Notes under the pieces: model-generated | Databases searched by the model: none | Seen by the model: the letters and a program-made list of their open reading frames with translations, nothing else | Told to the model about the DNA's origin: nothing | Shown: positions 33,267 through 45,255 of the stretch, piece by piece | How the letters are laid out: each line of letters starts with the position of its first letter | Position numbering within the stretch: the stretch's first letter is position 1 | Source: Tulasnella sp. 424 | Taxonomy: Eukaryota > Basidiomycota > Agaricomycetes > Cantharellales > Tulasnellaceae | Assembly: GCA_019633425.1 (NCBI GenBank) | Contig: WSUB01000007.1 | Coordinates: 186,001-250,000, forward strand | Reading direction: 5' to 3' | Length of the DNA stretch: 64,000 bases | Made by a program: the position numbers and the translations under genes

Positions 33267-35289
33267 ATGTCGGAATCAATTGCTGTCCGTTGCTTTGTTG
33301 CATTCCTAGCCGCGAATCGCCAGTTGACAGGTACCGACCTCCCATAGAGTCTCAGGGAGTCGATCAAGGGCACCGTTTGCCAACCTGGGGACCCAGGGTA
33401 TAGCATACACAAGTGGTCTCCTCACTCAGCCAAGCAAAGCAAAGTTGTCGTCACTCCGGAAGAAATAGATGACATTTCAAAAGCGATCAAGGCAAGTGTT
33501 CTCCAACCACCTATCCTGCTCAAGAATACTACCGGGCTTACCCAGTATCGCATAGTTTGCTCGCTCGCAAGGGCTTCCGCTTGCTATCCGAGGTGGAGGA
33601 CATGCCACCAGCACCGCCTCTGCGACTGAGGGCTTGTTGATTGATATGCGCAAGATGACCAAAATCCGAGTTGACGAGGAAAATCGTATTGGGTACATTC
33701 AGGCGGGGGCTCGAGGCCATGATGTCGAAGTGGAACTAATCAAGTATGGTAAGTACAATAACAAATATTTGTGAGGACGATAGCCGTCAGGTTCACAACT
33801 TCTTTCCACCTCAGGTTTAGCTGCATGCGTGGGGGTTGTGAGTTTTTCCCGCGCTCCTCGAGCTCTGGTGCGCGGGCCTAACCACCGCTCTAAAAGTGTA
33901 GCCAGGTCTCTATGGGAGGGTATACTCTCGGAGGAGGTTTCGGATACTCGACTGGCAAGTATGGCCTAGCGGCAGACAGCTTGGTCTCTGCAACCGTGGT
34001 CCTCGCCACCGGAGAGGTCGTCCAAACTAGCGACTCAGAAAACCCAGATTTGCTCTGGGGCCTTCGAGGAGGTAACTATCTTTCCTACGCTGCGGGAAGC
34101 CCACCTCTCTTAGCACTACCTGTGTTCGGTTTATGCCAGGCGGATCCAACTTCGGCGTTGTAGTAGAACTCGGAGTGAAGCTGCATCCACAAAGACCAGA
34201 TGTCTACTCCATCAGTAAGCTAACTCTACCCTTCGAAGCTACACACGATCACGCATCGCTTATCCCTCTGCCATAGGCTATGTTTACCTTCCCGCTCAGT
34301 TGCCTGCTGTCGTCAACGGAATAAGTGAATGGCTCAAGGTGCAAAAAGACCACGAGGCCATTCAGCTCATTATTTCCTTTGGGCCAGATGCTAATGTGAG
34401 TCGTAACTTCTGTCATATCTTCGAGAAACCGGGCTTATATCTACTCGTTCTTCCAGCCGTACGTAGTTATCAAAGGTATCAGCAACTCGACGCAGGAGGA
34501 AGGGGAAGCGGCCTACAAGTGCTTCGTTGATCTAGGTACGTTTTGCTGAGGGGTTCTAGAATGCTACACCTTTCTGAAAGTGTACGATCTGTGTTCGTGG
34601 ACATAGGCCCGGTTGTTGCCACCAACGTCCAAATCCCGTATAGCAAAGTGAGCACTCAAGTGGTGAGTAATATCTCGGTACTGATTCTTTCACATACCCT
34701 ACCGCCTAATCCTTACCTCTGTGAAGGATGCGTATAACGAACTACCCGGTGGTAAAATGGGTGTCGGAGCTCACATCGATAAATTTGACTTGGACCAAGT
34801 ACAAAAAGCATGGGATGCCTGGAGCGAACTGGTCAAGAAAGCTCCTGCCTCGGCCGTTATTTACGAGTTCTATCCGTACGGGAAGATTGCAAGCGTTCCG
34901 CTAGAGTATGGAGCGTTCGCACAACGACACTCTGTAAGTCCTTCCCAAACGCGAGTCTTTCACCGAGCAACTAATAAACACGCTGCTCTAACCTGCCTCA
35001 GTTCGTCACTGTTCTTTGCATTGCCGTTTGGACAGACGACGAATTCACACCTCATGTTCGGGATGAGCTCCTGAAGGTGAGAAGCGTTGTCTCTGGATCG
35101 TCGTCCAAGGCTGCCCAGGAGTCGCTCGGATATTCGAACTACGCCGATCCATTCGCTACGCTCAATGAAACGGACGAATATGCGAGAAAGCTCTTTGGTC
35201 CCAACTACCCACGTTTGCAACAGTTGAAGAAGAAGTACGACCCCGACGTAATATTTGACCGGTGGTTTGCAATTCGACCAGCAGTGTAG
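33267..35289 (+). CDS. BBE-like FAD-linked oxidase B (recent duplicate of A)
   Basis: Same 11-exon layout as A and nearly the same protein, starting MSESIA. Differences include RGGGHATSTAS around the flavin-linking His, CVGV before the Cys exon, GGGFGYSTGKYGLAADSL and PYVVIKGISNST. Both flavin attachment residues and the C-terminal motif GYSNYADPFATLNETDEYARK are kept; no stops or frameshifts were found. Intron 2 again begins GCAAGT (33492). The 3' flank and promoter are duplicated with the gene. Confidence 0.9.
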
Positions 35290-35865
35290 ATGTAGGGGTT
35301 CCAGCGATAATTTGTAGCTCTCGGACGTGATGCGAATCAGTATGCTCCTAGGTTTGAATGTCGATGAAATGGATGCGCCCGAACTGCGGCAGTTCACGAC
35401 GTAATACGGGATGTAGGTCGCCTGCCTTGACAGCTAACGAAATGAAAGAAACCTTCTCTGTCCTCGGAATTAGAACGCGTCAATGTCTGGAAGGCATTGT
35501 ACGAATCTGTATCTCCGCGGTTTGCTGGAGTGAACCCCACACATGCTGTGCAGATCATGATACGTATACGCCCTTGCACTGGCGCCGCGCCATCGATCCC
35601 AAGATTGTACCTGACCGGTCCTCGATATTAGAAAGATATTATATTTGTCACCGCGGTTTGCCCATCGCCGAAGCATGATTATCAGTCAGCTCTTGAATAG
35701 TAAGGCACGAATTTGGATTCGAAGGCCTTTTTTCCGTCACTTGGGATCTAACTTGAGTCTTGAGCGTCAAATTATTCGACCTTTAAATAGTCGTTGGGGC
35801 TGCTTCTGGTTTGACAGAGCACGAAACTCAAGTATCTCGGACCTGCCATCCTCAAACTATCGACC
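35290..35865. other. Intergenic B-C
   Basis: The first 240 bp repeat the 3' flank of A. A TTTAAATA element (35782-35789) lies 84 bp before the ATG of C and may be its TATA box. No gene seen. Confidence 0.5.
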
Positions 35866-37878
35866 ATGTCTTCATCCTTCGTTGTCCGTGCTGTCCTCTT
35901 GGGCCTTACCTTTCTACTTCTAACCTTGTGTTACGTGTACCACAGGCATTCAAGGACTCGATCAAGGGAACGGTCTGCCAGCCCGGAGACGAGGGCTACA
36001 ATCTGTCAAAGTGGGCACCAAATGGCACCAAACCAAGTAAAATCATCGTCACTCCTGAGGAGACAGAAGACATTGCAAAAGCGATCAAGGTATCCTCGGC
36101 GGAGCATATTCGCTCCGAAGAAGCGCTCATCTCGGTATCGGGTAGTACGCTCAATCAGAAGGCCTCACAATTGCGGTTCGCGGTGGTGGTCATAGCACGA
36201 GTACGGCATCTGCCACGGACGGCTTGTTGATCGACATGCGGAAAATGACCCAAGTCCGAGTCGACGAGACAAACAAGATTGGGTACATCCAAGCTGGAGC
36301 TAGAACGCATGAAATTGAGGTTGAAACTATGAAGTATGGTGCGCCATTTGGGACAGCTGTGGTTTGCTTCTGGTCTTATTGACATTCGTACGCGCTACGA
36401 CTGCACGTCTACTATTAGGCTTGGCCGCAGCGGTCGGAATTGCAAGTTGACCCATTTGGCCCCCGATGAGCTTTCAGCCTCACTAACGTCGTCTTTCATT
36501 TATAGTGCAGCCAAGTATCCATCGGAGGTTACTGTCTTAGTGGCGGGATCGGTTATTCGACTGGTGCCCATGGCCTGGCAGTCGACAACCTGGTCTCAGC
36601 CACAATCGTTCTCGCTTCGGGTGAGGTTGTAAAGGCAAGCGACTCTGAGAATCCGGACCTTTTTTGGGCTCTTCGTGGAGGTGAGTCCGCTGCCGATGCT
36701 CGGAAGGATTCCTCCACGACCTAAGTGAATCACATCAGGTGGTTCGAACTTTGGAATCGTTGCGGAAGTCGGAGTGAAACTCCATAGCCAAAGATCTGAC
36801 GCCTATGTCATTAGTGAGGTTGTCCATGTAGACGCTTTGTCGAACTATCTAACTCGCTTCTCTTCCAGGCTACATATATCTTCCGGCTCAGCTGCCTCAG
36901 GTAGTCGAAGCACTCAATTCTTGGAGAAAGGAACAGAAAGACCACGAGGGAATCCAGTTCTTCATCACCCTGGGTCCGGATGGCAAGGTGAATCACAACT
37001 GTTTTGTAAACGTTGTGTAACCGCCTCGGTAACCTTAAAACCCTTCCAGCCATATGTCATCATCAACGGTGTTAGCAACTCCACACAGGAGGAGGGAGAA
37101 GCCGCCTATAAACGATTTCTTGAGCTCGGTGAGCTGTTGCCTTCGTGACGCCCGGTATCTATTTCCTGCTTACGTCGAACGGCTTTCGTGACCAACGCTT
37201 CTAGGCCCAGTTAATGTCACAAATTCCCAAATACCGTATACGGAGGTCAGCAACCTCGCGGTATGTTGCGAAACCAGCGATTCCCGATTTCGGCCCTAAT
37301 GACACAGCCCTATGCTACAGAACGCTTTTAACGAGCTTCCTGGCAACAAGACAATAGTAGGAGCCCACATTGATACATTCGACCTGCCGCAAGTTCAAAA
37401 GTCGTGGGATACCTGGAACGATATTGTCAAGAAAGCACCTTTTTCAGGAGTTATGTATGAGTTCTATCCATACAAAACGATTGCAAAGGTGCCAATCGAA
37501 CATGCGGCTTTCTCGCAAAGGCATGAAGTAGGTACCCCTGATAAAGTATTCCTTTACATATAATAACAAACCTATTATCTCTTCCTATAGTTCATTACCG
37601 TCCTATGTGCCCTTGCCTGGACGGACGACTCCTTCACTCCCAACGCACGAAACGAACTGCTTAGGCTGAAGGGTGTCATCTCCGGGTCGTCCTCCAAGGA
37701 GGCTCAGGAATCGCTTGGATATGTGAACTATGCAGACCCATTCTCAACCCTGAACGAGACAGACGAGTACGCGAGGAAGGTATTCGGGTCAAACTATCCC
37801 CGATTACAGGAAATCAAAAAGAAGTATGATCCAAAGATGGTATTCAACAGGTGGTTCGCGATCCAACCAGCCACTTGA
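35866..37878 (+). CDS. BBE-like FAD-linked oxidase C
   Basis: Exon 1 encodes MSSSFV (18 nt) and again uses donor GTCCGT. Exon 2 starts AFKDSIKGTVCQPGDEGYNLSKW. The flavin-His motif is VRGGGHSTSTASATDG and the Cys exon begins CSQVSIGGYCLSGGIGYSTGAHG, with an unusual CLSGG where the others have TLGGG. The intron before the Cys exon has a GC donor (GCAAGT, 36442). The BBE end reads GYVNYADPFSTLNETDEY...GSNYPRLQEIKKKYDP and stops RWFAIQPAT at 37876-37878. All exons open. Divergent enough from A/B and from D-F to be an older paralogue. Confidence 0.9.
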
Positions 37879-38127
37879 GTTGATTTGGGTGTTCCCCAGG
37901 GGATAATCGGTCGCCAGTGTAGATTAATTCGCTCGTTATGAACCAAGATGGTAGTATTTTCACATGCGTGTCCTCTGAAAGATCACCAATGTAGTTCCGT
38001 TTGAAGGGAACATTCTTTCCTTCCTTGAGCGATGATGGGTTTGCACCACCGGTACCGCCATGTTTGTCAGAGTTTACTGTCATCCAATTCTGCACCACGC
38101 CAAAACGGGAAATGTTTCCCCTTACCC

Positions 38128-38224
38128 TCCTTCGTGGTCCAATGGCTAGGATAGCTCGCTTTCACTGTGCAGATGTATCCGTACATGATCCGAGCCGGCC
38201 CGGGTTCGATTCCCGGCGGGGGAA
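38128..38224 (+). tRNA. tRNA-Glu (anticodon TTC) with a 25-nt intron
   Basis: Cloverleaf: acceptor TCCTTCG/CGGGGGA with two G-U pairs and discriminator A (38224), D arm GTCC-AATGGCTA-GGAT, anticodon stem GCTCG/CGAGC, loop C-T-TTC-A-C with U33 and anticodon TTC at 38161-38163, T arm CCGGG-TTCGATT-CCCGG. The intron is placed after position 37, about 38165-38189, the usual site in nuclear tRNA genes. The loop sequence CTTTCAC is typical of tRNA-Glu. It stands between oxidase genes C and D on the same strand. Confidence 0.87.
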
Positions 38225-38976
38225 TGTAACGTTTTCCCTCCGCACTCTCCAACACAGATCCAGTGTTCTCGACCCTTTCCACTCGATTTTCTTGACTTTA
38301 TTTGCCAATGAACTGCCTTGGCCCTAGGCTAGTGCAACAACCGCAGAACTGCTACATTCGTTTCGAAACCGGTAATGAATACCTTTGACGTCTGGTATGT
38401 TCTTAGACTGCATGAGTCCTTCTCCGGCCCTTCATTGTGTGTTCTATCGATATTGTTTGACCCTCGCTTCGTGACCTACTCTTCGGAGAACGTGCCCGAT
38501 GCCTACAAAATAGTGTCCCACCGGAACCCTGCATCTCTACTTCCCTCCGTCATCTACGCAAATCGTTTGCTCCAAGGAACAGTCCACCACATACCGGATT
38601 CAACCTTAGTCTTACGTTGTTCGAGGAAACACTACAGAGGTCACCTATTTGCCATGGATCCGAACTTTAGCCGAGGCTCCATTCCTGGCAAAGTCCAGTG
38701 CTTGCCTCCCATGAGGCAACCCTTAGTGCCTTGTGGGTTTGTTGATCTAAGTAAACTTTGTGCGGAAGTAATTTAATTGTAGCCTGAGGCTCTACGGGGC
38801 GGCTCCTGCTTCGTTCCCTAGTGAGCATGCGGGCAAGTAGAGTTAGACAAGCTTCGGACGAGTCTCCCATTCCAATCATCAATCGCACTGCCCCAACCTA
38901 GAGCGATCAGCTGTCGATAAAAGAAATAAGCTGTAATATGATAATGTAATACCGACATTTAACCTTCAGACGTATC

Positions 38977-38983
38977 TATCAGT
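38977..38983 (+). promoter_or_regulatory. Degenerate TATA element of oxidase D
   Basis: TATCAGTACTTTATG aligns with TATAAGTACTTCATA/TATAAGTACTTCGTG upstream of E and F, 97 bp before the ATG. One substitution breaks the TATA core. Confidence 0.4.
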
Positions 38984-39073
38984 ACTTTATGTCCTGTGTT
39001 GTACGATGGATCGCTTCACCTAGCCACTTGCTGTCCCTCCCGCAACCCCTGACAAAAGCTTGATTGTGGTGGG

Positions 39074-41058
39074 ATGCATCAATCTCTTTCGGTGAGTCAA
39101 GTTCCTTTTTTACAGGCATGTTGCTCGTTTTGGGCTTATCTAGGGAAGAACAGGATCTAAAGGTATCTTGCAAGGGGAGCGTTTGTGAACCTGGTGATGA
39201 AGGCTACGATAACTCCAAATGGGCTCCCAATTCGACAAAGAGAAGTAAAGTAGTAGTTACAGTAGAACAGACAGAAGATATTGCAAATGCGATAAAGGTG
39301 AGGCTCCAGTTCATCTATCCCGTCGTCGACCTCCTCATATATATTCCTCGCCCTTCACCGAGTTTGCCCGTTCGCAAGGCCTAACCATAGCCGTGCGCGG
39401 AGGAGGTCATAGCAGCAGTACAGCTTCCGCTACAGATGGACTACTGATTGACATGCGGAGAATGACCAAAATTCGAATCGACGAGGTGGCCAAAATTGGG
39501 TACTTTCAATCGGGAGCCTTGATGTGGCAAGTCGAGGCTGAGACAATCAAATACGGTACGGGTCAAACACGGTGGGATCTCCGTAGGTATACTGTTTTTG
39601 ACGATCTTGCATTGGCTCTTAGGTCTCGCTGCATGCGCAGGATTGGTATGTCTCTCCGCGTGAGGGGCTTCATATATGCTTACACCCGAAAAGTGCAGCG
39701 AAGTTTCAATTGGTGGATACACCCTTGGTGGGGGCCTCGGACACTCGCTTGGCATGTATGGTGTGGCATGTGATAACTTGGTGTCTGCGACGGTTGTTCT
39801 GGCGAACGGAGACATCGTGCAGGCCAGCGAGTCGGAGAACCCTGACCTGCTGTGGGGCCTGAAAGGAGGTGAGATCTGTCCTTTGGCGACTCATTATGTG
39901 TTGCTCAGGGCAAGATGACGTAGGTGGCTCAAACTTCGGGGTGGTCGCCGAACTCGGTGTCCGATTACATCCACAAAGACCGGATGCATACGCCGTCAGT
40001 ACGTACGACGACAGGAACTCGACTGCACAGAAAGTTTCACGCAAAGCTTCGCAGGTTACGTATACCTTCCAACTCAGCTCGAAGCGGCCGTCGCCGCGAT
40101 CAATGAATGGAGGCCAGTACAGAAGCTACATGAGACGATCTGTTTGCTCGTCTCCTTAGGACCCGACGGAAATGTGAGATACTTCGAGGTCTCATCGCTT
40201 ACTATCCGGGAGCCGAGTTAACGCATTACCCGATAGCCATACGTGATTATCAACGGAGTTAGTAACTCAGCACAAGAGGAGGGAGAGGCAACCTTTCAAC
40301 GTTTCCTTGATCTAGGTGAGTACGGTTCACACCTGTAGGTACGACCTTTGTGTTGCCTTACTAAATTATGGTGCTAATACTAGGGCCGGTTAAAATTACA
40401 AATGCCCAGGTCCCATGGCAGGAAGTTTGCAACTTGGGCGTAAGTGGCAAAGATGCGTTTGTCTTACTGTGCCTCACTAGCAAACTCGACCCATGCCTTA
40501 GAATGCAATGAACACGATCCCCAAGGGCAAAGTTTTTGTCGGTGCTCACATCGACAGCTTTGACATAATTCAGGTTCAGAAGTCGTGGGATGCGTGGACT
40601 GAAGTTACCAAGAAGGCTCCGTTTTCTATCCTGATGTACGAGTTTTACCCGGATAAGAAGGTAGGAGAGATCCCGATCGAAAGTGCAGCCTTCGCTCAGC
40701 GACATCCGGTGAGTCCCGGTCTAGAGACTTGAAGAAATAAATTAACAGGCCATAAATCTGTCAGTATATTACAGTCCTTTGCGCCATCATGGGTATAGAA
40801 GAATCAGACGACTTCGCTCCACACGCATGGGATGAGCTCCTCAACCTTAAGAAGATTGTCTCGGCTTCATCATCGCAAGCTGCCCAAGAATCGTTGGGTT
40901 ACGCCAATTACGGAGACCCGTTTTCGACACGAAACGAGACAGACGAATACGCTAGGAAGCTCTTCGGCCCCAATTACGCGCGACTCCAGGAGGTGAAGCG
41001 GAAATATGACCCTGATGTAGTATTCGATCGATGGTTCGCGATTCGCCCCGCGGCCTAA
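39074..41058 (+). CDS. BBE-like FAD-linked oxidase D
   Basis: Exon 1 encodes MHQSLS; exon 2 DLKVSCKGSVCEPGDEGYDNSKWAPN. The flavin-His motif is VRGGGHSSSTASATDG. The Cys exon is CSEVSIGGYTLGGGLGHSLGMYG (Glu where the others have Gln). The ending is GYANYGDPFSTRNETDEY...FGPNYARLQEVKRKYDP...RPAA. The acceptor of intron 2 is CACCGAG instead of the CACCAG of E and F. All exons open. Forms a subgroup with E and F. Its 3' flank closely matches that of F. Confidence 0.9.
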
Positions 41059-42336
41059 TTCTATAACGAACGAGTAGGAGCGGGGCGAACGTTTCCTTGA
41101 GTCTGTATTCTGGATGCCCTTAAAGGAGCTCTTGTAAACCGATGATAATGCATTGTGTGATAAATCAAAAGCTACCTCCCTTCCTCCTCCCTGTTGGAGG
41201 GATCGTTTTCTTCAACCTCGGCGGGACTTGGACTAACTTTGTCCTCAGGTTCAAGGTCGTCCTTTTTGCTGTCCACAAAAACTCCTTGTGCATATGTAAG
41301 CGCTATAATGCGGTAACTTATGGTTGCCGATCATTGAAAGAGTTGCCCAGGAGTCCGGAGGGGAGACTTATTTGTCTATATTTTCCCAAGAGCCACGAGA
41401 GATCTTGAAGACTTAGACGCTCTAAAGGCCAGTTTTCTTGCTTCGGATGAGCTAATAGAGGAGTTCAAAGCTGGCTTCTGAGCCCCGAGCGTTTCACGCG
41501 CGGCTTCCGTCGCCGCTTCGACCTCCTGAAACTCTCGCAGAAGCGTTCCCTCTGAGCGCACTCGCTTCACGACCCGCTTCATTTACTCGCTCCACCCTTC
41601 GCTACATACAGCCGATGTTGTCCAGCTGTGGTTCCTTCTATATCCGTTATGTTACTCGAATCTGGGAGCTTCGGGTACGCTTAGCTGTTTGCTGAGGACC
41701 CGCAGATGCCGATTCCGGCATGATAGATGGCCGTTTTGAGTGATGTGCCAGTGGATGGTGTCGCACACAGGTGAAATGAAATCAACGATGTTTTTTTTCT
41801 AATCTAATCGGTAACCGTATCAAGAACAAACGAGGGCAAGGGGATGAAGCCTGAGGGATGGGGCGAAGCAGCACGCGAGTTGCTTCAGCACGGGCTGCTG
41901 CTTCACCGCGGGGAAGGTGATCATGAAGCGCTGCCACCGAAAGCCGTTATGTGAAGCGGGGCCCAGGAGCCAGCTTTGACCCCCCTCCCTAAATAATCCC
42001 TTATGTATAACGCCTTTGTGGAACCCTTTTGTGCAGGGCTCACCCTATCTGTGTCTGCATAGAGGTCTTAGAAGCTCTTCTCATTGGTTGACACCGGCGG
42101 CAAGCTTGCGAGTCGACTTTGGAACTGTCTCATGCCCTCCACGACCTCCCCTACCTCCACCTCAAGCGATCGCTCCCGAGAAGAGGATGCGGCGGACGCG
42201 GCACTATTATGATGGAAATCTAACCTTCGGATGTGCCTATAAGTACTTCATATGGCCAGCCGTGGTTCGCCTCTAAAACCACTCCAGCTCCTCTCGACGT
42301 TACCATCATACGACCTTACACCGCTATCCAAGCCAA
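41059..42336. other. Intergenic D-E, about 1.3 kb
   Basis: The left 200 bp match the 3' flank of F (47276-47440). Near 41870-41915 there is an imperfect inverted repeat (gaagcagc ... gctgcttc). A minus-strand frame at 41376-41582 has no motif. The right 300 bp match the promoter of F. Confidence 0.55.
42238..42244 (+). promoter_or_regulatory. TATA box of oxidase E
   Basis: TATAAGT, 99 bp before the ATG, within a promoter segment that also precedes F. Confidence 0.6.
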
Positions 42337-44373
42337 ATGGCTCAACTCCTTTCTGTGAGCTTCGATTTGGCGCTATTCTCAGTAACGTTTCTGGTTTGAG
42401 CTTAGCCGGAACAACAGGACCTCAAACAATCGTGCAAAGGGAGCGTTTACCAGCCTGGCGACGAAGGCTACGACAACTCCAAATGGGCTCCAAATTCCAC
42501 AAAGCTAAGCAAAATAATCGTTACACCTGAAGATGCTGAAGACATTGCGAAGGCAATTAAGGTAGAGTTTATAACACGATGCATCCTATAGTCGATTAAC
42601 AGACAATAATACCCACTCTGATCCCTGGGCCCCTGCACTCACCAGTTTGCGCGTTCTCAAGGCCTACCTGTAGCTGTTCGCGGTGGAGGTCACAGCACTA
42701 GCACAGCTTCCGCTACAGATGGATTACTGATTGACATGCGGAGAATGACCAAAATTCGAATCGACGAGGAGGCCAAGATTGGGTACAGTCAGTCAGGGGC
42801 ATTGATGTGGCAAGTTGAAGCCGAAACAATTAAATATGGTATGTTTTCAACTGCGGCGAAACGTTTTTATACATGATATTTATTATTTATGATGACATTC
42901 TCTTCTGAGTTTAGGTCTCGCTGCTTGTGCGGGGGTGGTACGTTCTCTCCATGACCGATCGTTAGAGTTCATCCCGCTGCTGACGTGCTGTACAGTGCAG
43001 TCAAGTTTCTATCGGCGGTTACACACTAGGTGGCGGTATTGGACACTCCATAGGTACATATGGTCTCGCATGCGATAACTTGGTGTCGGCAACGATCGTT
43101 TTGGCAAACGGAGACATTGTCCAGGCCAGCGAGTCGGAGAACCCTGACCTTCTATGGGGTCTGAAAGGAGGTTAGTGCTATTCGGATACTTTACTCCGCA
43201 GGGCTCAACAAAAAATGGAATAGGTGGTTCAAACTTCGGCGTGGTCGTCGAACTCGGTGTCAAGTTACACCCACAAAGACCAGATGCCTACGCCGTTAGT
43301 ATGTAATACACGTAACTTGAAATTCGTGCTCACACCTGATCTCACGTGCCCCTTTCTAGGTTATGTGTATCTGCCTACTCAACTCGAAGCCCTGGTCACT
43401 GCGATCAATGAGTGGAGGACAGTGCAGAAGCTCCACGAAACTATCTTTTTCCTCCTCTCCTTAGGACCGGACGGCAAGGTGAGATGCACGCATATAGGCC
43501 TTGTTATACCCATCACTAGCAGGCCCCAAACTAACTTCTTAGGAAACAGCCTTACATAATCCTTAACGGAGTTAGCAACTCTGCTCTGGAAGAGGGAGAA
43601 GCTTTATTCCGTCGCTTTCTTGATCTCGGTAGGGACAAGTTCTCCCTTTTAGTATGAAGTCGACACCGCAGTCTTGACCTTCGGTCTTCGGAAGGACCCG
43701 TCAACATTACGAATGCCCAGATCCCGTGGCCAGAAGTCTGCAACCTTGCCGTAAGTAGTTCAGCCGCCTGTGTGCTGCTTATATCATCGGAACGTTAATG
43801 CACTGTTTCAGAATGCCGTGAACGCAATCCCTCGAGGCAAAGTATCCGTAGGAGCCCACATTGACAACTTCGACGCGCCACAGGTGCAGGAATCATGGAA
43901 CATGTGGTTCAAAATCACCGAGAAGGCACCGTTTTCTTTTGTCATGTATGAGTTTTACCCACATAAAAGGGTCGCGGAGATCCCGATTGAAAGCGCAGCC
44001 TTCGCTCAACGACAACCGGTGAGCTTCGATAGAGAGGACTATCGAGAGTCTATGGCCACTGACGGTGTTACTGCTTCAGTTTATCACCGTTCTCTGCGCC
44101 GTATTGGGCATAGACGAATCGGGTGACTTTGCTCCTCGTGCATGGGATGAACTCCTCAACTTGAAAGAGATCGTCTCAGGCTCTTCTTCGAAAGCTGCCC
44201 AGGAATCGTTGGGTTACGCCAATTATGGGGACCCTTTCTCAACGCGAAACGAGACCGATGAATACTCTAGGAATCTCTTTGGCCCCAATTACGCTCGGCT
44301 CCAGGAGGTGAAGCGGAAATATGACCCTGATATGGTGTTTAATCGGTGGTTTGCTATCCGCCCCGCAGTCTGA
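42337..44373 (+). CDS. BBE-like FAD-linked oxidase E
   Basis: Exon 1 encodes MAQLLS. Exon 2 begins DLKQSCKGSVYQPGDEGYDNSKW: the Cys of the VCxPGD motif, present in every other copy, is Tyr here, which may remove a disulfide or structural thiol. Both flavin-linking residues remain (RGGGHSTSTAS and CSQVSIGGYTLGGGIGHS). The C-terminal part is FITVLCAVLGIDESGDFAP...GYANYGDPFSTRNETDEYSRN...RPAV. All exons open. Confidence 0.9.
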
Positions 44374-45255
44374 AATACGGTTGAGTAGAAGCAGTAATGG
44401 TGTTCTTGAATCGAGCTTCTGTAGCCTGGATATATTGCGTTTTGTGATAATATGGTTTCCTTATGCCTTGTGAGGGCTCTTACTCTTCCACCTCAAAATC
44501 CGGATCGGTCGGGGAGGGGGGGGTACAGCGGATATCCCGAATACCAAGGTAGGAAAAGAGAGAACATGTTGCCTAGGACAAACCGTAGGACTAATTATCT
44601 GAAAGAGCAATGAGGAACCCTGGCGAATTGGGATGTTACCATCACCCAAATCCCAACCGTGCGACTGACTACCACGAGTGAATGAGTGGGGCCCTCGTTC
44701 TGCCACGCTCTAAAATCTCTCAACCTCATCAATCACCGACCCGTTGATGATACCTAATAGGGGAAGACCACCGGCAAATAAGCCCATTTAAATTTAAAGG
44801 GAGCGATGCCCTTGGTGATTTGCGTCCAGATTCCTCCCATCTGATACTGGAGCTACTAGTCCCGAACCTGTCCAGGATATATATAGCTATAGCGCTCGCC
44901 ACCTCGGATAAGCTGATTTCAAATCGGATAACAATCTCACCAAGCCAAACAGGCCTTTTGTGGATGGTTCATTCTATTGGTGTCTGCATTGAGTTTTCAG
45001 AAGAGCCTGCTCCCTTCGCTCATTGGTCGCCACGGGCGCCAAGCGGAGTTGCAGAACGGTCCCTCCAATCCGTCCACTTCCTCCATCTCTAATAATAACT
45101 CCCGGGAAAACGATGCGCTCAACACAGCATTATCATGACCCGACATATAGTCTTCTCGCATGTCTATAAGTACTTCGTGATCAGCTATGGTTCGCTCCGC
45201 ACTCGAAGTCTCTCACTGAACACCTCAAGCGACCCTGCACATCCCTCCAAGCTTA
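44374..45255. other. Intergenic E-F
   Basis: The right part (from about 44980) matches the promoter of E. The left part shows nothing recognisable. Confidence 0.55.
45165..45171 (+). promoter_or_regulatory. TATA box of oxidase F
   Basis: TATAAGT, 91 bp before the ATG, in the promoter block shared with E. Confidence 0.6.

Larger units (their letters stand above)
37879..39073. other. Intergenic C-D with a tRNA gene
   Basis: Apart from the tRNA-Glu at 38128-38224 I see no gene. A 133-codon open frame near 38375-38776 has no motif or codon signal. The presumed core promoter of D is at 38977-38983. Confidence 0.5.

Noticed and set aside
38375..38776. 133-codon frame between oxidases C and D
   Set aside because: No similarity to neighbours, no motif, no promoter signal.
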